From: Algorimicrobium hallyeonense
GTDB taxonomy: Bacteria; Bacteroidota; Bacteroidia; Flavobacteriales; Flavobacteriaceae
Assembly (NCBI RefSeq): GCF_042657385.1
Contig: NZ_JBHSLA010000001.1
Location: 930,001 to 994,000 of the forward strand
DNA: 64,000 nucleotides
Direction of reading: 5' to 3'
Shown: piece by piece, positions 60,396 through 64,000 of the stretch
How positions within the stretch are numbered: position 1 is the first letter of the stretch
How the letters are laid out: the number at the start of each line of letters is the position of its first letter
Notes under the pieces: model-generated
The model's database searches: none
Seen by the model: only the letters and a program-made list of their open reading frames with translations
What the model was told of the DNA's origin: nothing
Program-made: the position numbers and the translations under genes

Positions 60396-63233
60396 ATGGC
60401 TGAAACAATTAGATTAAATAAAGTATTACGTGAGCTAAACATTTCTTTAGATCGTGCTGTAGAATTTTTAGATTCTAAAGGCATTGAAATAGAGAAACGT
60501 CCGACAACAAAAATTTCTCAAGAAACTTTTGATGTGCTTTCCAATGAATTTCAAACCGATGCTAATAAAAAAATGGCATCTCAAGAAGTTAGTGAAGCCA
60601 AGCAGAAGGAAAAAGAGGCATTAAGGATTCAGCGTGAACAAGAAATTGAGGTTAAGGAAAAGGAGAAAGCAGAACGTGAAGCACTAGCTAAAGCTAAAGA
60701 AGCGGAAGTAGTAAAAGCGAAATCTACACTTTCAGGCCCAAAACAAGTTGGTAAAATCGATTTAGATGCTGATAAGAAAAAAGCGACTAAACCAAAAGAA
60801 GACGGACCTGTTGCCACTCCAGAGGTTAAAGCTAAAGAGGCTCCAAAATCTGAAGAAAAACCTAAAACTGAAGACGCGAAGAAACCAGAGGTTAAAGCAA
60901 AGAAAGAAGACACGCCATCTTCTAAACCTGCTGATAAACCAAAAGCAGAGTCGCCAAAAGCAGAGTCGCCAAAAGCTGAAACACCTAAAAAGGATGATTC
61001 TAAAGCGGACACGCCAAAAGTAGACACTCCAAAAACGGAAGTGACTACTGATTCTGATGCACCTATAGATGAGCGCTTAAAAACACAGTATCAAAAACTA
61101 TCTGGGCCGAAAATTGCTGGTGAAAAAATAGATTTATCACAATTTAAAAAGCCCAAGAAAAAGACGGATAATAAAACGTCAGATCCTAAAAAGAAACGTC
61201 GCCGAATTAGTAAAGCTGGAGGACCAAGTTCTACAGGTTCTGGTACACCAAGAACAGGTGGTAACGACCGATTTAAAGGTAAATCAGCTGCTGGAAAAGG
61301 ACGTCGCAATATAGTTAAAGAAGAACCTAGTGAGGAAGAAGTACAAAAACAAGTACGTGAAACACTAGAGAAGCTTCAAGGTAAATCAAGCAAAGGTAAA
61401 GGTGCTAAATACCGTCGTGATAAGCGAGATCAGCATCGTGAACAAACCGAAAAAGATTTACAAGCAGAACAAGCAGATAGTAAAATTCTGAAAGTAACAG
61501 AGTTCGTTACAGCTAGTGAAGTAGCTACCATGATGGATGTTCAAGTAACACAAATTATCTCGGCATGTATGTCTTTAGGTATGATGGTTACCATGAACCA
61601 ACGTTTAGATGCTGAAACTTTAGCTATTGTAGCTGATGAATTTGGTTATGAGGTAGAATTTATTACTGCTGGTATTGAGGAGTCTATTGAAGTTGTAGAA
61701 GATAAGCCAGAAGATTTAATAGAACGTGCACCAATAGTTACGGTTATGGGTCACGTAGATCACGGTAAAACATCCCTATTAGATAATATTCGTCAAGAAA
61801 ATGTTATAGCGGGTGAGTCTGGAGGTATTACGCAACATATTGGAGCCTATGGTGTTCAGTTAGAAAGTGGTCAGAAAATTGCATTTTTAGATACGCCAGG
61901 TCACGAGGCCTTTACAGCCATGCGTGCTCGTGGAGCTCAAGTAACGGATATTGCTATTATTGTTATTGCTGCGGATGATGCTATTATGCCACAGACAAAG
62001 GAAGCAATTTCTCATGCGCAGGCAGCAGGTGTCCCAATTGTATTTGCAATTAATAAAGTAGACAAACCAAGTGCAAACCCAGAAAAAGTAAAAGAAGGAT
62101 TAGCACAAATGAACTTGTTAGTAGAAGATTGGGGAGGGAAAATTCAATCTCAAGATATTTCGGCTAAAACAGGGCTTGGTGTTAAAGAATTACTAGAAAA
62201 AGTGTTGTTGGAAGCTGAACTATTAGAGTTGAAAGCAAATCCTAATAAACGTGCAGTTGGAACCGTTGTCGAGGCATTCCTTGATAAAGGTCGTGGTTAT
62301 GTATCCACTATTTTAGTTCAAGCAGGAACCTTAAAAATTGGTGACTATGTATTGGCTGGTAAAAATAGTGGTAAGATAAAAGCCATGCAAGATGAACGCG
62401 GTCATGAAGTAAAAGAAGCTGGTCCATCAACGCCAGTATCTATTTTAGGATTAGATGGCGCACCTCAAGCAGGTGATAAATTTAATGTTTTTGAAGACGA
62501 ACGTGAAGCGAAACAAATTGCTACCAAACGTACACAATTACAACGTGAACAATCGGTTCGTACACAACGTCATATTACATTAGATGAAATTGGACGTCGA
62601 ATTGCTTTAGGAGATTTCCAAGAACTAAATATTATCCTTAAAGGTGATGTGGATGGTTCTGTGGAAGCCTTAACAGATTCGTTCCAGAAACTATCAACTG
62701 AAGAAATCCAAGTCAATATTATACATAAAGGTGTTGGACCTATCACGGAAAGTGATGTGTTACTAGCCTCGGCCTCAGATGCAGTGATTATAGGGTTTAA
62801 TGTGCGTCCAATGGGTAATGCAAGAAGCATTGCTGATAAGGAAGAGATTGATATCCGCATGTACTCCATTATTTATGATGCCATTAATGATCTTAAAGAT
62901 GCTATGGAAGGTATGTTATCTCCAGAGCTTAAAGAAGAAATTACGGGTACAGCTGAAATTAGAGAAATCTTTAAAGTATCTAAAATTGGAAGTATTGCAG
63001 GTTGTATGGTATTAACAGGTAAGATTTTTAGAAACTCTGGAATTCGTTTAATTCGCGATGGAGTGGTAGTTTACACAGGTGAATTGGCTTCATTAAAACG
63101 ATTTAAAGATGATGTAAGAGAGGTTGCTAAAGGATACGATTGTGGTATGCAAATTAAAAACTACAACGATCTTAAGGAAGGCGATATCATTGAAGCTTAC
63201 CATGAAGTAGAGGTTAAAAAGAAATTGAAATAA
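60396..63233 (+). CDS. infB: Translation initiation factor IF-2
   Basis: 945 residues. The N-terminal IF2N segment (MAETIRLNKVLRELNISLDRA, about 1-50) precedes a long charged region (about 65-370) very rich in Lys, Glu, Ala and Pro, with imperfect repeats KAESPKAESPKAETPKK. The GTPase domain (about 445-620) has G1 GHVDHGKTS (near 451), G3 DTPGHEAF and G4 NKVD. Domains II-IV follow, ending EAYHEVEVKKKLK. It binds fMet-tRNA and joins subunits. Last gene of the operon; a bidirectional terminator lies 18 bases downstream. Confidence 0.97.
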   Translation: MAETIRLNKVLRELNISLDRAVEFLDSKGIEIEKRPTTKISQETFDVLSNEFQTDANKKMASQEVSEAKQKEKEALRIQREQEIEVKEKEKAEREALAKAKEAEVVKAKSTLSGPKQVGKIDLDADKKKATKPKEDGPVATPEVKAKEAPKSEEKPKTEDAKKPEVKAKKEDTPSSKPADKPKAESPKAESPKAETPKKDDSKADTPKVDTPKTEVTTDSDAPIDERLKTQYQKLSGPKIAGEKIDLSQFKKPKKKTDNKTSDPKKKRRRISKAGGPSSTGSGTPRTGGNDRFKGKSAAGKGRRNIVKEEPSEEEVQKQVRETLEKLQGKSSKGKGAKYRRDKRDQHREQTEKDLQAEQADSKILKVTEFVTASEVATMMDVQVTQIISACMSLGMMVTMNQRLDAETLAIVADEFGYEVEFITAGIEESIEVVEDKPEDLIERAPIVTVMGHVDHGKTSLLDNIRQENVIAGESGGITQHIGAYGVQLESGQKIAFLDTPGHEAFTAMRARGAQVTDIAIIVIAADDAIMPQTKEAISHAQAAGVPIVFAINKVDKPSANPEKVKEGLAQMNLLVEDWGGKIQSQDISAKTGLGVKELLEKVLLEAELLELKANPNKRAVGTVVEAFLDKGRGYVSTILVQAGTLKIGDYVLAGKNSGKIKAMQDERGHEVKEAGPSTPVSILGLDGAPQAGDKFNVFEDEREAKQIATKRTQLQREQSVRTQRHITLDEIGRRIALGDFQELNIILKGDVDGSVEALTDSFQKLSTEEIQVNIIHKGVGPITESDVLLASASDAVIIGFNVRPMGNARSIADKEEIDIRMYSIIYDAINDLKDAMEGMLSPELKEEITGTAEIREIFKVSKIGSIAGCMVLTGKIFRNSGIRLIRDGVVVYTGELASLKRFKDDVREVAKGYDCGMQIKNYNDLKEGDIIEAYHEVEVKKKLK

Positions 63234-63250
63234 ATTTTATTATATATCAT

Positions 63251-63282
63251 AAAAAAGAGTGCCAATTGGCACTCTTTTTTTT
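63251..63282. terminator. Bidirectional terminator between infB and SPOR gene
   Basis: A perfect palindrome: AAAAAAGAGTGCCA (63251-63264) and TGGCACTCTTTTTT (63267-63280) with T-runs on both strands, between convergent genes. Confidence 0.9.
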
Positions 63283-63302
63283 GTTTAACACTTAACGCTC
63301 TG

Positions 63303-63710
63303 TTAGCCTTTGTTTCTATCCTTTTTCTTGGGTTTAAAACGGAAAGCATCACTAAACTCTTTTTTAATTTTTTCAAGTGCGCGATCGGCTTCCAAACGAC
63401 TTCTAAAATTTCCAACCCAGACCTTATAGTTTGGGGTTTCATATTCTAAAATAGAAGTAATTTTATCAAATTTTGCATCAAATTTACTCATGGCAGAATT
63501 TGCCCCAGAGCGGTCACCGGAGTATATTTGAATCTTATAACGATCAGAATCGGTTTCAGAAACATTCATTTCTTTCTTTAAAGCCAATAAAGTATCTAAT
63601 TCAGGTGCCTGATTGATAGTAATTGTGCCTTGTTGGGCATAAAATAAATTAACGGTAAGCATCATGCTTACTGTTATTAAGGGTTTGGAATATCGGTTCA
63701 ATAAATTCAT
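63303..63710 (-). CDS. Secreted SPOR-domain protein
   Basis: 135 residues from the ATG at 63710 (MNLLNRYSKP); an earlier ATG at 63731 adds 7 residues. The signal peptide ends around residue 25 (NLFYAQ). The C-terminal SPOR domain (about 57-130) contains YKIQIYSGDRSGA, YKVWVGNFRSRLEADRALEKIK and a basic tail. SPOR domains bind denuded glycan strands of septal peptidoglycan. It is convergent with infB. In several Flavobacteriaceae a SPOR gene lies here between infB and respiratory complex genes (recalled). Confidence 0.9.
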   Translation of the reverse strand: MNLLNRYSKPLITVSMMLTVNLFYAQQGTITINQAPELDTLLALKKEMNVSETDSDRYKIQIYSGDRSGANSAMSKFDAKFDKITSILEYETPNYKVWVGNFRSRLEADRALEKIKKEFSDAFRFKPKKKDRNKG

Positions 63711-63811
63711 TTTCAATAGTATTTGATACAAATGTATAAGATTATAACTTAAAAGTACTTCAAATTATTATTTAGAATTTCTCTAAATTAGCAATTAACA
63801 GTTCTGTAACA

Positions 63812-63842
63812 TTTCTAAAATCGACTTTAAATGTTACTTTTG
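63812..63842 (+). promoter_or_regulatory. Candidate promoter of the partial gene at the right edge
   Basis: TTTC (63812-63815, one mismatch to TTTG), 19 bases, TACTTTTG (63835-63842). Transcription would start near 63848, 78 bases before the ATG at 63926. Confidence 0.55.
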
Positions 63843-63925
63843 CGAGAGATTTTATTATTGTATTTTTTTTCTTTTGTTAATTGAAAAAATCATACCAAAG
63901 TTTAGAAGTTAATTCAACCAATAAT

Positions 63926-64000
63926 ATGAAACAGGTGAATCACCGAAAATTAGGCAAGAACATTTTACGTTTAAGTTTAATTATTTTATTAGCATTTTCA
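63926..64000 (+). CDS. Start of an exported protein, possibly alternative complex III cytochrome subunit
   Basis: Only 25 residues are visible: an ATG at 63926, a basic stretch (MKQVNHRKLGKNILR) and the beginning of a hydrophobic segment (LSLIILLAFS) typical of a signal peptide or anchor. The frame is open to the edge. In Flavobacteriaceae the gene after infB and a SPOR protein is often ActA, the multi-heme cytochrome of alternative complex III (recalled gene order). No heme motif is visible here, so the assignment rests on position alone. Confidence 0.5.
   Translation, partial: MKQVNHRKLGKNILRLSLIILLAFS

Noticed and set aside
60629..61027. 132-codon minus-strand frame, Ser/Ala/Phe-rich
   Set aside because: Antisense of the low-complexity Lys/Glu/Pro repeat region of infB; openness follows from the codon composition.
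60940..61050. Tandem repeats in infB as a possible CRISPR or minisatellite
   Set aside because: They are short coding repeats of Ala-Glu-Ser-Pro-Lys type within the IF-2 linker; no spacers and frame preserved.

Overview
The window looks like a chromosomal segment of an AT-rich Bacteroidota genome, most likely a (probably marine) member of the Flavobacteriaceae. The evidence is threefold: several promoters fit the Bacteroidota consensus TTTG / TAnnTTTG, Shine-Dalgarno sequences are mostly absent, and the gene content includes ExbB-ExbD-ExbD, DUF2723 and GH92 proteins, NagP-type transport and many lipoproteins with a very short signal peptide. No plasmid, phage, IS or CRISPR feature was seen.

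Layout. 1-3.4 kb: surface or secreted proteins on the minus strand (a PKD-domain protein cut by the window edge, a lipoprotein, and a small secreted protein with an internal duplication). 3.6-10.4 kb: an ECF sigma factor with an anti-sigma/TPR partner, TatD, type I asparaginase, tRNA-Ser(GGA), an ExbB / membrane protein / ExbD / ExbD energy-transducing operon, and an outer-membrane barrel of PorT type. 10.4-17.9 kb, minus strand: a PAP2-like membrane protein, RpoN, AsnS, an MMPL/RND exporter and an outer-membrane barrel. 18-26.7 kb, minus strand: the translation block rplM-rpsI-rpsB-tsf ... pyrH-frr. It is interrupted between tsf and pyrH by an accessory island holding a frameshifted GH19-type lipoprotein and four tandem paralogous small lipoproteins. 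27-31.4 kb: a tiny lysine-rich protein, a YdhR-like protein, a DUF1275 membrane protein and PolA.

31.5-37.8 kb is a cyanophycin locus: isoaspartyl peptidase, cyanophycinase, cyanophycin synthetase and an aldehyde dehydrogenase. Together the first three can make and fully degrade the nitrogen-storage polymer. 39.4-51.5 kb is a compact divergent N-glycan degradation locus. The minus arm is GH92 alpha-mannosidase, NagP-like sugar permease and glycosylasparaginase. The plus arm is GH20 hexosaminidase, CutC, PNGase F-type amidase and GH2 beta-mannosidase. It covers nearly every bond of a high-mannose N-glycan, from peptide release to monosaccharide uptake, yet has no SusC/SusD pair in view. 51.6-58.5 kb: metallophosphoesterase, a thioredoxin-fold protein without active-site cysteines, polysaccharide deacetylase, a large DUF2723 membrane protein, tRNA-Gln(TTG) and a universal stress protein. 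58.6-63.2 kb: rimP-nusA-infB, preceded by a promoter and a perfect intrinsic terminator inside the 5' leader (candidate attenuator). The window ends with a SPOR protein and the start of a gene that may encode the cytochrome subunit of alternative complex III.

Several families of short palindromic intergenic repeats are scattered at operon ends, concentrated around the cyanophycin and N-glycan loci. No intergenic stretch clearly exceeds 300 bases; the larger gaps are described under their repeats, promoters or neighbouring genes.
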